NCBI GenBank assembly: GCA_903851365.1
Contig: CAINOB010000073.1
Location: 1-52,041, forward strand
Length of the DNA: 52,041 bases
Direction of reading: 5' to 3'
Source of the DNA: an uncultured Bacteroidota bacterium
Lineage (GTDB): Bacteria > Bacteroidota > Bacteroidia > Bacteroidales > UBA12481
The position numbers were made by a program, and so were the translations under genes. The notes below the pieces were generated by a model. The model was given only the letters and a program-made list of their open reading frames with translations. It was not told the DNA's origin and did not search any database. Within the stretch, counting starts at the first letter, position 1. Each line of letters opens with the position of its first letter. Shown here one piece after another: positions 44,539 to 52,041 of this stretch.

Positions 44539-45090
44539 ATGGAAACAAATACCGGACATAAAATGCTTCATAAAGAACTCCTCGATGCCTGTAAAAAGGG
44601 AGACTCCAGGGCTCAGATGGAGATTTACCGGTTATATTACAAACCCATGTATCATGCAAGCCTAAGAATCCTTGGTAATACCATGGAAGCGGAAGACGTG
44701 ATGCAGGAAGCATTTCTGGTTGCCTTCAGAAATATTGGATCTATTGATCTGAATGTGAGTTTTGGCGGTTGGCTGAAAAGAATAGTAGTCAATCGGTCTC
44801 TCGATTCCCTCAGAAAGCGTAAACCTCAAATGGAACTGGTAGCCGATTATCCTGATGAGATTGAATCAGAACAAGGTTATATGCCTGAAGAAGGAACGGT
44901 TGATGAGAAAGTTGAAAAAGTACGTCGCGCCTTGGAAAAACTTCCAGAGAAATATCGGTTGGTGCTTACACTCAATCTTTTCGAAGGTTATGATCATGAT
45001 GAAATTGGACAAATACTAGGTGTGACACCTTCAACCAGCAGGGCGCAGCTATCGAGAGGTAAGCAAAAACTGCTTCAATTGATTTCATAA
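44539..45090 (+). CDS. ECF-type RNA polymerase sigma factor
   Basis: This 183-residue sigma-70 family ECF factor has region 2 at about 10-85 (YHASLRILGNTMEAEDVMQEAFLVAFRN) and region 4 at about 125-180 (EKYRLVLTLNLFEGYDHDEIGQILGVTPSTSRAQLSRG). It is followed by a membrane protein likely to act as an anti-sigma factor and a beta-solenoid protein, all in the same direction. The promoter it reads cannot be deduced here. Confidence 0.94.
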   Translation: METNTGHKMLHKELLDACKKGDSRAQMEIYRLYYKPMYHASLRILGNTMEAEDVMQEAFLVAFRNIGSIDLNVSFGGWLKRIVVNRSLDSLRKRKPQMELVADYPDEIESEQGYMPEEGTVDEKVEKVRRALEKLPEKYRLVLTLNLFEGYDHDEIGQILGVTPSTSRAQLSRGKQKLLQLIS

Positions 45091-45111
45091 GGTTTTAAAA
45101 ATGGAGAAACA

Positions 45112-45672
45112 ATGAAAGCACTCGACGATTTTATTAAAGAAAACAAGGATATGTTCATGACAAATGAACCACCGGCAGGCCACTTTGAGCGTTTTGAGGA
45201 AAAGCTCAGACAAATGCAACGGCGTAACAAGCTCCGTTTTATCAGCCGGATAACAAGCATTGCGGCAATAGGATTGGTAATGATCGCTTCTTCAATATTC
45301 ATTTATAACCGATATTTCGATCACAGGTCAATAATTCTCAACCTGGGAGATATTAATCCGCAGATGGAAAAGGTCGAATATTATTATACAAGTCAAATAG
45401 ATAACCTATCGGTGGATATTGATTCGCTTTCGATTGGATCTCAGGAGAGTTTAAAGAAAATGATGTCCAAGGAACTTGCAGAAATGGATTCGATTCACGG
45501 CGTTCTTCAAAAAAAATTGGGATCAAATCCAGGCGACGAAAGGGTAATCAATGCGATGATTACCTATTATCAAACCAAACTCGGTATAATGAAGAGCTTC
45601 TTAAATACACTCAACCAAATTCAACAATCGAAAAATCAAAAAAAAGACAATTATGAAAACACTTTACTTTAA
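45112..45672 (+). CDS. Probable anti-sigma-like membrane protein
   Basis: This 186-residue protein has an N-terminal cytosolic part (about 1-45, MKALDDFIKENKDMF), one membrane helix (about 46-64, SIAAIGLVMIASSIFIYN) and a periplasmic helical part with coiled-coil character. The layout fits anti-sigma factors, but the sequence does not show a zinc-binding (ZAS) motif. It lies 21 bases after the sigma gene and overlaps the next gene by 20 bases. The role is inferred from position. Confidence 0.65.
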   Translation: MKALDDFIKENKDMFMTNEPPAGHFERFEEKLRQMQRRNKLRFISRITSIAAIGLVMIASSIFIYNRYFDHRSIILNLGDINPQMEKVEYYYTSQIDNLSVDIDSLSIGSQESLKKMMSKELAEMDSIHGVLQKKLGSNPGDERVINAMITYYQTKLGIMKSFLNTLNQIQQSKNQKKDNYENTLL

Positions 45673-46672
45673 ACCGACCCTTCTCTTTGCGATATTCTCA
45701 GTCGCTGTCCTGAGCCTTAATGCTCAAACCCTGAAGAAGGATTTTCATAAGGAGGTCAACACAACTTCGGCCTCAGAACTAATTATAGATAACCAGTTTG
45801 GCAAAGTCACCTTCACCGACTGGGACCAAAATAAAATTGTTATCGATGTAAACATCGGAGTAACCGGAAATGACAATTCCAAGACCCAGAAGTTGCTCGA
45901 TAAAATCAATATTGTTTATAAAGAAGATGGCAGCAAAATTAAAGTCAAAACAGATATCGCAAATGGCGGTAATGTTGACCTTAAAACCAGTAAAACTGAA
46001 AAGCAGACATTTAAAATTGATTATACCGTTAAATGTCCAAGGAGCTTAAACTTTAAGATTGACAACCAATTTGGCGACGTAATTCTCAGCACTTTCAGCG
46101 GGTTAGTAAGTATTGACCTGCAGTTCGGATCACTTAACGCCATTGACCTTTCGGGACCTGAAACAAAATTAGACCTGCAATTCGGCGGAGCAACAATTGG
46201 AACCCTCAAGAATGCAAAAATTGATATACAGCATTGCGATCTGCTGAAAATTACCGATGGCGGAGACCTTTCTATTGATGGTCAGTTCACAGGAATTGAA
46301 ATCGGCCAGGTCTCCTTGCTTAAGGCAGATCTTAACAGCTGCAAATTGACTGTTGAGGGATTGAAAGAAATTCTAAAACTGGATGCAAATATGGGAAGTA
46401 CTAAGATTGAAAATGTTACCTCAGATTTCAAGTCTCTCACGATTGAGCAAAATATGGGTGACATCACTATCGGAATCGATCCGAAAGCAGGCTATAAGCT
46501 TAGTGCTGATGTTAATATGGGATCAATAAAAGTCCCGGAAGGAATGAAGCTCATTAAAGAAAAAGAAACTGACCTTCCCGGTGTCACCGAAAACAAGGTA
46601 ACCGGAACCTATGGAAACGGAAGTTCCGTTGTTAAAATACATGCCAATATGGGTTCTGTAAAAATAAAATAG
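45653..46672 (+). CDS. Exported beta-solenoid protein with QFG/NMG repeats, DUF4097-like
   Basis: This 339-residue protein has a signal peptide (LLFAIFSVAVLSLNAQ). Much of the mature part is a right-handed beta-helix-like repeat: IDNQFGKVTF, IDNQFGDVIL, IDLQFGSLNA, LDLQFGGATI, IDGQFTGIEI, then LDANMGSTKI, IEQNMGDITI, ADVNMGSIKV and IHANMGSVKI. The protein resembles the DUF4097/adhesin-like family found in ECF operons in Bacteroidota. No enzyme motif is visible. It probably sits in the periplasm or at the outer surface and may take part in envelope sensing; that is inference. Confidence 0.75.
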   Translation: MKTLYFKPTLLFAIFSVAVLSLNAQTLKKDFHKEVNTTSASELIIDNQFGKVTFTDWDQNKIVIDVNIGVTGNDNSKTQKLLDKINIVYKEDGSKIKVKTDIANGGNVDLKTSKTEKQTFKIDYTVKCPRSLNFKIDNQFGDVILSTFSGLVSIDLQFGSLNAIDLSGPETKLDLQFGGATIGTLKNAKIDIQHCDLLKITDGGDLSIDGQFTGIEIGQVSLLKADLNSCKLTVEGLKEILKLDANMGSTKIENVTSDFKSLTIEQNMGDITIGIDPKAGYKLSADVNMGSIKVPEGMKLIKEKETDLPGVTENKVTGTYGNGSSVVKIHANMGSVKIK

Positions 46673-46698
46673 CCCAATCCAAACCAACATATCACCAG

Positions 46699-46735
46699 AC
46701 CGGCTGCAGGGTTTTTATCTCTCAGCCGGTTTTTT
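46699..46735 (+). terminator. Rho-independent terminator after the ECF operon
   Basis: Stem ACCGGCTG/CAGCCGGT with a 16-base loop is followed by six T. It closes the sigma operon ahead of pruA. Confidence 0.88.
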
Positions 46736-46762
46736 CATAACAAAAGGATGTCCTCTTTGTTA

Positions 46763-46770
46763 TACTTTTG
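46763..46770 (+). promoter_or_regulatory. -7 element of the pruA promoter (TACTTTTG)
   Basis: TACTTTTG fits TAnnTTTG and lies 20 bases before the ATG at 46790. No clear -33 is seen. It falls inside the longer reading of pruA from 46748 and so supports the shorter start. Confidence 0.5.
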
Positions 46771-46789
46771 CATCAACAAAAAAAGTAAA

Positions 46790-48418
46790 ATGATCAGCAT
46801 ATCAACACCACCAAATCCAGTCAATGAAGAAGTCCGAAGTTATAAACCCGGATCACAGGAACGTTTTGAAATCATTGAAACGATTCGTTTGCTAAAAGAG
46901 CAAACCACTGAGATACCTATGATTATCGGCGGAAAAGAAATTAAAACCGGGAACCTCGTAGAAATACGTGCACCACATGATCATCAAACTGTTCTGGCAA
47001 GGTACCATAACGGAACTGGAGAACATATCAGACAGGCCATTGACGCTGCCCTTGCTGCACGATCGCAATGGTCTGAGACTTCCTGGGAACAGCGGGCTTC
47101 GGTATTTCTGAAAGCTGCGAGTCTATTATCAGGCCCCTTCCGATATAAAATCAATGCAGCAACTATGCTTGGTCAATCCAAAAACATACATCAAGCCGAA
47201 ATTGATGCTGCAGCTGAATCGATTGATTTCCTGAATTTCAATGTCAAGTTCATGGCTGATATTTATGCAATTCAGCCCGATAATAACCGATATACATGGA
47301 ACCGCCTTGAGCAGAGGCCACTGGAAGGATTTATCTACGCTGTAAGTCCCTATAATTTCACTTCCATCGCACTTAACCTTGCAACAGCCCCAATACTCAT
47401 GGGCAATGTTGTCGTTTGGAAACCAGCCCAAACTCAAATATATTCCGCCAAGGTATTAATGGAAGTATTTAAGGCCGCAGGGCTGCCCGACGGAGTGCTT
47501 AATATGGTTTTTGCACCAGGCAAAGAGGCAGCAGATGTCGCACTGGGCAATCCAGCCCTGGCAGGCATCCATTTTACAGGATCAACCGAGGTATTCCAGT
47601 CACTCTGGACAGCAGTAGGAAACAACATTAAAAATTACCGAACATTTCCCCGCCTGGTTGGTGAAACCGGAGGAAAAGATTACGTAATTGCGCACCCAAG
47701 CGCCAGGCCTATCGAAGTGGCGACAGCCCTATCCAGAGGAGCTTTTGAATATCAGGGCCAGAAATGTTCGGCAGCATCCCGTGCCTATATTCCTGAATCA
47801 ATGTGGCCTATTGTCCTTTGCCACCTTCTCGATGACCTGCGCCAGTTTAAAATGGGCAGTCCGGAAGATTTTTCAAACTTCATCAATGCGGTAATTGATG
47901 AAAAAGCTTTCGACAAGTTAACGGGTTTTATAAAGGATGCGAAGAATGATCCTGATGTTGAAGTTGTCGCCGGTGGTAATTTCTCCAAGGAGACCGGATA
48001 TTTTATTGAACCAACAGTAATTCTTACGCGAGATCCGAATTATGTAACAATGCATACTGAACTTTTCGGTCCCGTATTAACAGTTTATATTTATCCTGAC
48101 GATAAATTCCTCGAAACACTGGATTTGGTTGACAATACATCACCCTATGCGCTCACCGGAGCAATATTTGCTACTGACAGATATGCCATTGACCAGGCAA
48201 GCAGGCGACTGGTCAATACTGCTGGCAACTTCTATATCAACGACAAGCCAACCGGTGCTGTTGTTGGCCGCCAGCCTTTCGGAGGTTCACGTGCATCGGG
48301 AACCAACGATAAAGCAGGCAGTATGCTGAACTTGCTGAGGTGGGTTTCACCAAGGACAATAAAAGAATGTTTTCTTCCACCTGTTGATCATACTTATCCT
48401 TTCCTTTTAAAGCAGTAA
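46790..48418 (+). CDS. pruA: L-glutamate gamma-semialdehyde dehydrogenase (1-pyrroline-5-carboxylate dehydrogenase)
   Basis: This 542-residue member of the aldehyde dehydrogenase superfamily carries out the second step of proline breakdown, NAD-linked oxidation of glutamate semialdehyde to glutamate. The catalytic cysteine is in YQGQKCSAASRAY (near residue 325) and the acidic residue in VGETGGKDYVIAHP. PruA-specific KPAQTQIYSAKVLMEVFKAAGLP is also seen. The start at 46790 (MISIST) gives the usual family length. There is no proline dehydrogenase gene next to it. Confidence 0.93.
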   Translation: MISISTPPNPVNEEVRSYKPGSQERFEIIETIRLLKEQTTEIPMIIGGKEIKTGNLVEIRAPHDHQTVLARYHNGTGEHIRQAIDAALAARSQWSETSWEQRASVFLKAASLLSGPFRYKINAATMLGQSKNIHQAEIDAAAESIDFLNFNVKFMADIYAIQPDNNRYTWNRLEQRPLEGFIYAVSPYNFTSIALNLATAPILMGNVVVWKPAQTQIYSAKVLMEVFKAAGLPDGVLNMVFAPGKEAADVALGNPALAGIHFTGSTEVFQSLWTAVGNNIKNYRTFPRLVGETGGKDYVIAHPSARPIEVATALSRGAFEYQGQKCSAASRAYIPESMWPIVLCHLLDDLRQFKMGSPEDFSNFINAVIDEKAFDKLTGFIKDAKNDPDVEVVAGGNFSKETGYFIEPTVILTRDPNYVTMHTELFGPVLTVYIYPDDKFLETLDLVDNTSPYALTGAIFATDRYAIDQASRRLVNTAGNFYINDKPTGAVVGRQPFGGSRASGTNDKAGSMLNLLRWVSPRTIKECFLPPVDHTYPFLLKQ

Positions 48419-48437
48419 ATTCGAAAAGATTTTGAGG

Positions 48438-48445
48438 TATATTTG
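48438..48445 (+). promoter_or_regulatory. -7 element of the divIC promoter (TATATTTG)
   Basis: TATATTTG is an exact TAnnTTTG match, ending 9 bases before the ATG at 48455. It overlaps the upstream TTG alternative start and rules it out as likely. Confidence 0.55.
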
Positions 48446-48454
48446 CACCAGAAG

Positions 48455-48769
48455 ATGAATAAAAAATTCTGGCATACGGTTTTATCACTTTTCATCAACA
48501 AGTACTTCATCAGTCTTGTGGTTTTTTTAGTATTGATAATCTTCTTTGATCAGCATAACCTGGTCGATCGGTTCAAATCAAAGCAGCATCTTAACCAACT
48601 TAAACAAGACACAATTTTCTATCAGGAAAAGATACGTAAGGACCGTGAAGCCATCAAGTTATTAAAAACTAATCCACAGAATCTCGAAAAATTTGCCAGG
48701 GAAAAATATCTGATGAAAGCGCCTGATGAAGATATTTTCGTCATTCTGAAAAAGGACGATACTAAATAA
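48455..48769 (+). CDS. DivIC/FtsB-like septum formation initiator
   Basis: This 104-residue bitopic protein has one membrane helix (about 16-34, YFISLVVFLVLIIFFDQHN) followed by a coiled coil (about 40-75) and a terminal NPQNLEKFAREKYLMKAPDEDIFVI motif. The pattern is that of the septum initiator family (DivIC/FtsB), part of the FtsQLB divisome subcomplex. It overlaps the 3' end of the convergent glycosyltransferase gene by eight bases. Confidence 0.85.
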   Translation: MNKKFWHTVLSLFINKYFISLVVFLVLIIFFDQHNLVDRFKSKQHLNQLKQDTIFYQEKIRKDREAIKLLKTNPQNLEKFAREKYLMKAPDEDIFVILKKDDTK

Positions 48770-50072
48770 TCTTCCTGTTTCCCCGGTTTTTTTCATACTC
48801 CCGATAATTCAGGAGCAAAGTTTCAACATTTTCTGCATTGCAGATACCCAATATCTCCCCTAGCCTGACTGCTTCTCTGGAAACAGGTGATTTTGCATAA
48901 TGTCGTTTATGCACCTCATTGAGGTACTTCAATACCATGAAGCCATTGAACCATGCAAAAAATTTATCTCTAAAAGTATCTAACCCAGCTGAATCGCGAT
49001 GCATTTCCCATATACGTTGACGGGCATTTTTCATCCAGGCAAATTCCTCCAGTCCCGGAGAAATCGACAACAAATCCGCATCAATATCCTCTTTCCTTTC
49101 CAAATGGTGCCAAAAGGCTTCCACCCGATTGAAAAATTCCATGAGTGGATAAAAACTTTCAAGGCAATAAACTTCTAATACATGTTCGGTTTGCATTTGC
49201 TGATGTACCGAGGCTCCGGTTCCAAACGAAACCCTGTCAGACTCACGTGATGACGGATAAACCGATGTATCATTTATTTCCCAGAAATTTCTCAGGAGTA
49301 TGCATTTGTGAAGAAAATAGAAATCCTCACCTGCCTTATCGCGTCCCATGCCGTTGACCCTGATATAAGTTCTGGCCCTCAGGGAAAAGCTTGAGCCCAC
49401 CGTGTGTATGCTGTGGGGATGGCCAGTCAGTTCAAGGGCAAGCCTCATATACCTCAGATATAGCTCGTATTGCGCAATTGAATGATAAATTCTTTTATCA
49501 AGCAATCCGGTAAGTGGATGTTCAAAATAAATATTTGCAGTTCGGGCACTAGGATGATCGTGATAAAAACATACAATCCTTTTTAAATATCCAGGCTCAC
49601 AGAACGAATCAGCATCAAAAGACAGCAATAATCCGTCTCTTCGGCCAACGGCATTAAATCTAAGGATTGCCTGGTCCATGGCAATTTTTCTTGCTAATCC
49701 AACACCTGCATGACGATTTGGAATATCAGGATTCCATAAACAATGAATCTTTACATCATCCCTTGAAAGATTTTCAATAATCCTCTTTGTTGCTGCCAAT
49801 GATTCTCGGCTCGTTTCAATCACAGATGCGGCCGAAAATTCAGGATAATTAATATTTACGATGATCTCCCATTTAACCCCGGGAGGATCGCATGCAAGTA
49901 AAGCATCGATGCTGGCGGCAAGTCCCGGCTCTTTGAATGCCGGAATCACCACAATCAAAAAAAGATCCGGATCTGGCTCGGGTAAACCCTCAGCCGATCC
50001 GGATCCGTACCTTTCCAAATAAAGATCAGCAAAGCCGACCTTACTTCGTTTTTGTTTTACGATAGGTTTCAT
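48762..50072 (-). CDS. Family 2 glycosyltransferase
   Basis: This 436-residue GT-A fold enzyme has the nucleotide-sugar binding start LIVVIPAFKEPGLAASIDALL (near residue 40) and a DxD-type LLSFDADSFCEPGYL (near 145-165). ED-like residues are in GMGRDKAGEDFYFL (near 245). No membrane helix is evident, so it is probably cytosolic or peripheral. Its substrate is unknown. It overlaps the OmpH-like gene by 32 bases, an unusually long overlap, so its start may be a few codons further in. Confidence 0.85.
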   Translation of the reverse strand: MKPIVKQKRSKVGFADLYLERYGSGSAEGLPEPDPDLFLIVVIPAFKEPGLAASIDALLACDPPGVKWEIIVNINYPEFSAASVIETSRESLAATKRIIENLSRDDVKIHCLWNPDIPNRHAGVGLARKIAMDQAILRFNAVGRRDGLLLSFDADSFCEPGYLKRIVCFYHDHPSARTANIYFEHPLTGLLDKRIYHSIAQYELYLRYMRLALELTGHPHSIHTVGSSFSLRARTYIRVNGMGRDKAGEDFYFLHKCILLRNFWEINDTSVYPSSRESDRVSFGTGASVHQQMQTEHVLEVYCLESFYPLMEFFNRVEAFWHHLERKEDIDADLLSISPGLEEFAWMKNARQRIWEMHRDSAGLDTFRDKFFAWFNGFMVLKYLNEVHKRHYAKSPVSREAVRLGEILGICNAENVETLLLNYREYEKNRGNRKII

Positions 50073-50661
50073 TCAGGCGGTCAAGCACCTGTTTGGTAAT
50101 GTTCATATTATCATCAGCATATAGCAATCCGCCGCCAAAAGTATTGCTTAAAACAACGTTAAATCCCAGTTTCATATTTACTGTATTCACCGCGGCGATC
50201 ACCGAATCATGAAGCTGTACGGTAACTTCCTGCTCTTCCTTTGCTAAATTGTTCTGCATTTCATTCTGCAAATTTACCAATACCTGCTGCTGCTCAGTCA
50301 GTTGCTTCTGTCTGGCCTCAGCATCCCATGAAGTGATCAGTTTCTTGTCAACTTTATATTGGAAATCTGTTACTTCTTTCTGAAAAGCAGCTCCTTTTCC
50401 AGTTAATTCCTTCTCCAGATTTGCCTTCTTAGATACCAGTCTGTCAGTCAGAATTTTATAAAAATCATAATTAGCCAGAACCGAATCTACAAAAACATAA
50501 GCAATTCTAACTTCACCAGTTTTTCCCAGCAACACACCTTGTTGGACCGGCTGATTTTCAACTACTTTATTCTCTTTTCCTGAAAAATGCAATATAAACA
50601 GCACGATCACTGCTAAAGCCAGGACACCGCTGATTATCCGGTTTGAATTCTCTTTAATCAT
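50041..50661 (-). CDS. OmpH/Skp-family periplasmic chaperone
   Basis: This 206-residue protein has an N-terminal membrane or signal segment (IISGVLALAVIVLFILHF) and a Skp-like core: RIAYVFVDSVLANYDFYKI as the first strand, then a long coiled coil (about 75-145) rich in Gln and Glu, and VVLSNTFGGGLLYADDNMNITKQVLDRLNE as the closing part. Skp/OmpH holds unfolded outer-membrane proteins in the periplasm. The hydrophobic start appears uncleaved, so it may be anchored. Its gene precedes and overlaps the glycosyltransferase gene. Confidence 0.83.
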   Translation of the reverse strand: MIKENSNRIISGVLALAVIVLFILHFSGKENKVVENQPVQQGVLLGKTGEVRIAYVFVDSVLANYDFYKILTDRLVSKKANLEKELTGKGAAFQKEVTDFQYKVDKKLITSWDAEARQKQLTEQQQVLVNLQNEMQNNLAKEEQEVTVQLHDSVIAAVNTVNMKLGFNVVLSNTFGGGLLYADDNMNITKQVLDRLNETYRKTKTK

Positions 50662-50816
50662 CTATCAATCTGAATTTTAAGTTTTTTCGAACCACAAAAA
50701 TACATTTTTTAATCATGCAAATCGTGCCCCATGTCATACTTGGTACTGATAAACATCATGGATGTTTACCAAAGCCCGGTCTATTTTTGAAGCCACTAAT
50801 CATATCTGATACTCTC

Positions 50817-52041
50817 ATGTTAAAAATAACAGAACATCCCATTCTGGATATCGAATTACGTCAAACCAGTGAATTTCTTTTTGAAGGTAAGACGATCACC
50901 GGTGATAAGGGGCTTACCATCGCCGCCGCTTTGCACCAGGCCGGTCATCCCGTTCACAGCCACAGTCTTAAAGGTAGAAATCGAAGTCTGGAATGTGGTA
51001 TTGGCAAGTGCGGAGCATGTGAGATGCTGGTTGATGGAAAAATCAAGAGAATTTGCATCACCCGCATCGATGGGGTTAAGGAGGTTAGTGAAGTCCCACG
51101 TGATTACCGGCCGAGTCCAGCTCCTGTTGAGAAAAGTATTCCTACAAAAGTTTACCGGACTACTGTAACCATCATTGGAGCAGGTCCGGCAGGCCTTGCC
51201 ACGCGCGAAATCCTCAATAAACATGGGATTGACAATCTTGTTATCGACAATAATGACCGAATAGGAGGCCAGTTTCTGATGCAGACTCACCAGTTTTTCT
51301 TTTTTGAAAAAGAAAAAAAATTCGGTGGGATGAGAGGTTTCGATATCGCAAAAACTCTGGCTGGTGAGAACCTGGATGGTATATTCCTTGATTCTACCGT
51401 TTGGGATATTCTTGAAGGCAAGCGCCTGGCCATAAAGAATATCAGCACACAAGAAATATATTATGTAGATTCAGAATACCTGGTAATTGCGACAGGTGCG
51501 GTTCCTTTTATGCCGGCTTTCGAAAACGACGATGTCCCTGGGGTTTACACGGCCGCTGTGGTTCAGAAAATGATGAACACAGAATTTACACTTCTGGGCA
51601 AAAACATTCTTACTGTAGGGGCCGGAAACATTGGATATCTAACTTCTTACCAGCTGATGCAAGCCGGGGCAAATGTTAAGGCAATCGTTGAAGCTATGCC
51701 TCGTGAAGGGGGCTTCCCTGTTCAGGCAAACCGTGTCCGCCGTTTGGGAATTCCAGTAATACTAAACCATCTGCTGATTAAAGCGATCCCGAATGAAGAC
51801 AGAACGGGTATCATTGGTGCAGTGATTGCTGAATCAGAGAATTTTCAACCTATACCGGGAACTGAAAAAATAATTGAAGGGATTGATGCTATTAATATAT
51901 GTACAGGTCTGGTTTCTGATGACCAGCTGTTGATCAAAGGTAAAGAGGTCTTTGGCCGAAAAGTCTATGGTGCAGGGGATGCCATTCGCATCGGAGAGGG
52001 AACCAGCGCTTTGCCGTCCTCGAAAACGAAATGCAGCGAGA
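50817..52041 (+). CDS. [2Fe-2S] ferredoxin-FAD oxidoreductase fusion, HcnA/HcnB-like (3' end cut)
   Basis: At least 408 codons are open up to the window edge with no stop. The N-terminal domain (about 1-90) has a plant-type cluster motif, ECGIGKCGACEMLVDG and a later RIC, the pattern C-x4-C-x2-C-x11-C. It is joined to an FAD/NAD domain with TVTIIGAGPAGLA (near 120) and a second dinucleotide motif, NILTVGAGNIGYLTSY (near 262), and ends AGDAIRIGEGTSAL. HcnA- and HcnB-like parts occur in hydrogen cyanide synthase and in amine/sarcosine oxidase-type dehydrogenases, usually as separate subunits. The substrate is unknown. The start ATG follows the OmpH gene divergently by about 155 bases. Confidence 0.82.
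   Translation, partial: MLKITEHPILDIELRQTSEFLFEGKTITGDKGLTIAAALHQAGHPVHSHSLKGRNRSLECGIGKCGACEMLVDGKIKRICITRIDGVKEVSEVPRDYRPSPAPVEKSIPTKVYRTTVTIIGAGPAGLATREILNKHGIDNLVIDNNDRIGGQFLMQTHQFFFFEKEKKFGGMRGFDIAKTLAGENLDGIFLDSTVWDILEGKRLAIKNISTQEIYYVDSEYLVIATGAVPFMPAFENDDVPGVYTAAVVQKMMNTEFTLLGKNILTVGAGNIGYLTSYQLMQAGANVKAIVEAMPREGGFPVQANRVRRLGIPVILNHLLIKAIPNEDRTGIIGAVIAESENFQPIPGTEKIIEGIDAINICTGLVSDDQLLIKGKEVFGRKVYGAGDAIRIGEGTSALPSSKTKCSE

Noticed and set aside
50869-51168. A 99-codon plus-strand frame
   Set aside because: It is an alternative frame inside the oxidoreductase with no recognisable motif.
50856-51452. A 198-codon open frame on the minus strand
   Set aside because: It is antisense to the [2Fe-2S]-FAD oxidoreductase, whose plus frame carries cluster and dinucleotide motifs and runs open to the window edge.
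1-52041. CRISPR arrays, insertion sequences or prophage
   Set aside because: I found no spaced direct repeats, transposase motifs or phage structural genes in either strand.

Overview
The window is chromosomal DNA from a member of the Bacteroidota. The evidence is a PorT-type type IX secretion gene beside ubiE/menG, a protein with a type IX C-terminal sorting domain, a TamL-type BamA-family lipoprotein, many lipobox lipoproteins, an ECF sigma factor with an uncharacterised operon, TAnnTTTG promoter elements, and very few Shine-Dalgarno sequences. I cannot place it below phylum level with confidence; an anaerobic Bacteroidales/Marinilabiliales-like organism would fit. I see no insertion sequence, prophage or CRISPR array, and no gene-free stretch longer than 300 bases.

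Layout. From 0 to 2.4 kb lie the tRNA-Thr, hpf, xerC and rpsU genes and a ComEA-like gene, a translation-linked block. From 2.4 to 13.8 kb come housekeeping and envelope genes: class II FBP aldolase, tamL, a TrmH-type methyltransferase, a COG2509-like flavoprotein, porT, menG/ubiE, an SDR, a POTRA/barrel protein, a nitroreductase and a type IX-secreted lamin-tail protein. From 13.8 to 16.9 kb is a molybdenum-cofactor operon (moeA, a shortened moaA, moaC, mog). From 17.0 to 19.5 kb is a four-gene operon that I consider the least explained part of the window. It holds two small exported cysteine-rich proteins, both 108 residues with the same C-terminal cysteine pattern, flanking a membrane-anchored thioredoxin-like protein and a 6-bladed beta-propeller lipoprotein. 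From 19.6 to 27 kb is a tripartite RND operon with two different pump subunits. From 27.1 to 28.7 kb are a lipoprotein, a ModE-like DNA-binding protein and ppnP. From 28.8 to 33.4 kb is a TetR-controlled EmrA/EmrB/TolC efflux operon.

From 33.4 to 44.5 kb is a tungsten region. On the minus strand run an aldehyde:ferredoxin oxidoreductase-family enzyme (AOR), a GH78 alpha-L-rhamnosidase, a tungstate/molybdate-binding protein, a frame-disrupted lipoprotein, and the ABC permease and ATPase. Divergent from AOR run a DUF364 (putative metal chelation) gene, a ThiF-like E1, a lipoprotein and a ThiS/MoaD-like carrier ending in Gly-Gly. Two near-identical 24-bp dyads resembling ModE operators lie in the AOR/DUF364 divergent promoter region and just upstream of the lipoprotein-permease-ATPase part. 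They link the transporter, the enzyme, the sulfur carrier system and perhaps the ModE-like regulator at 28 kb.

From 44.5 to 52 kb are an ECF sigma operon ending in a beta-solenoid protein made of QFG and NMG repeats, pruA, a DivIC/FtsB-like gene, a GT2 glycosyltransferase, an OmpH/Skp protein, and a [2Fe-2S]-FAD oxidoreductase fusion cut by the window edge.
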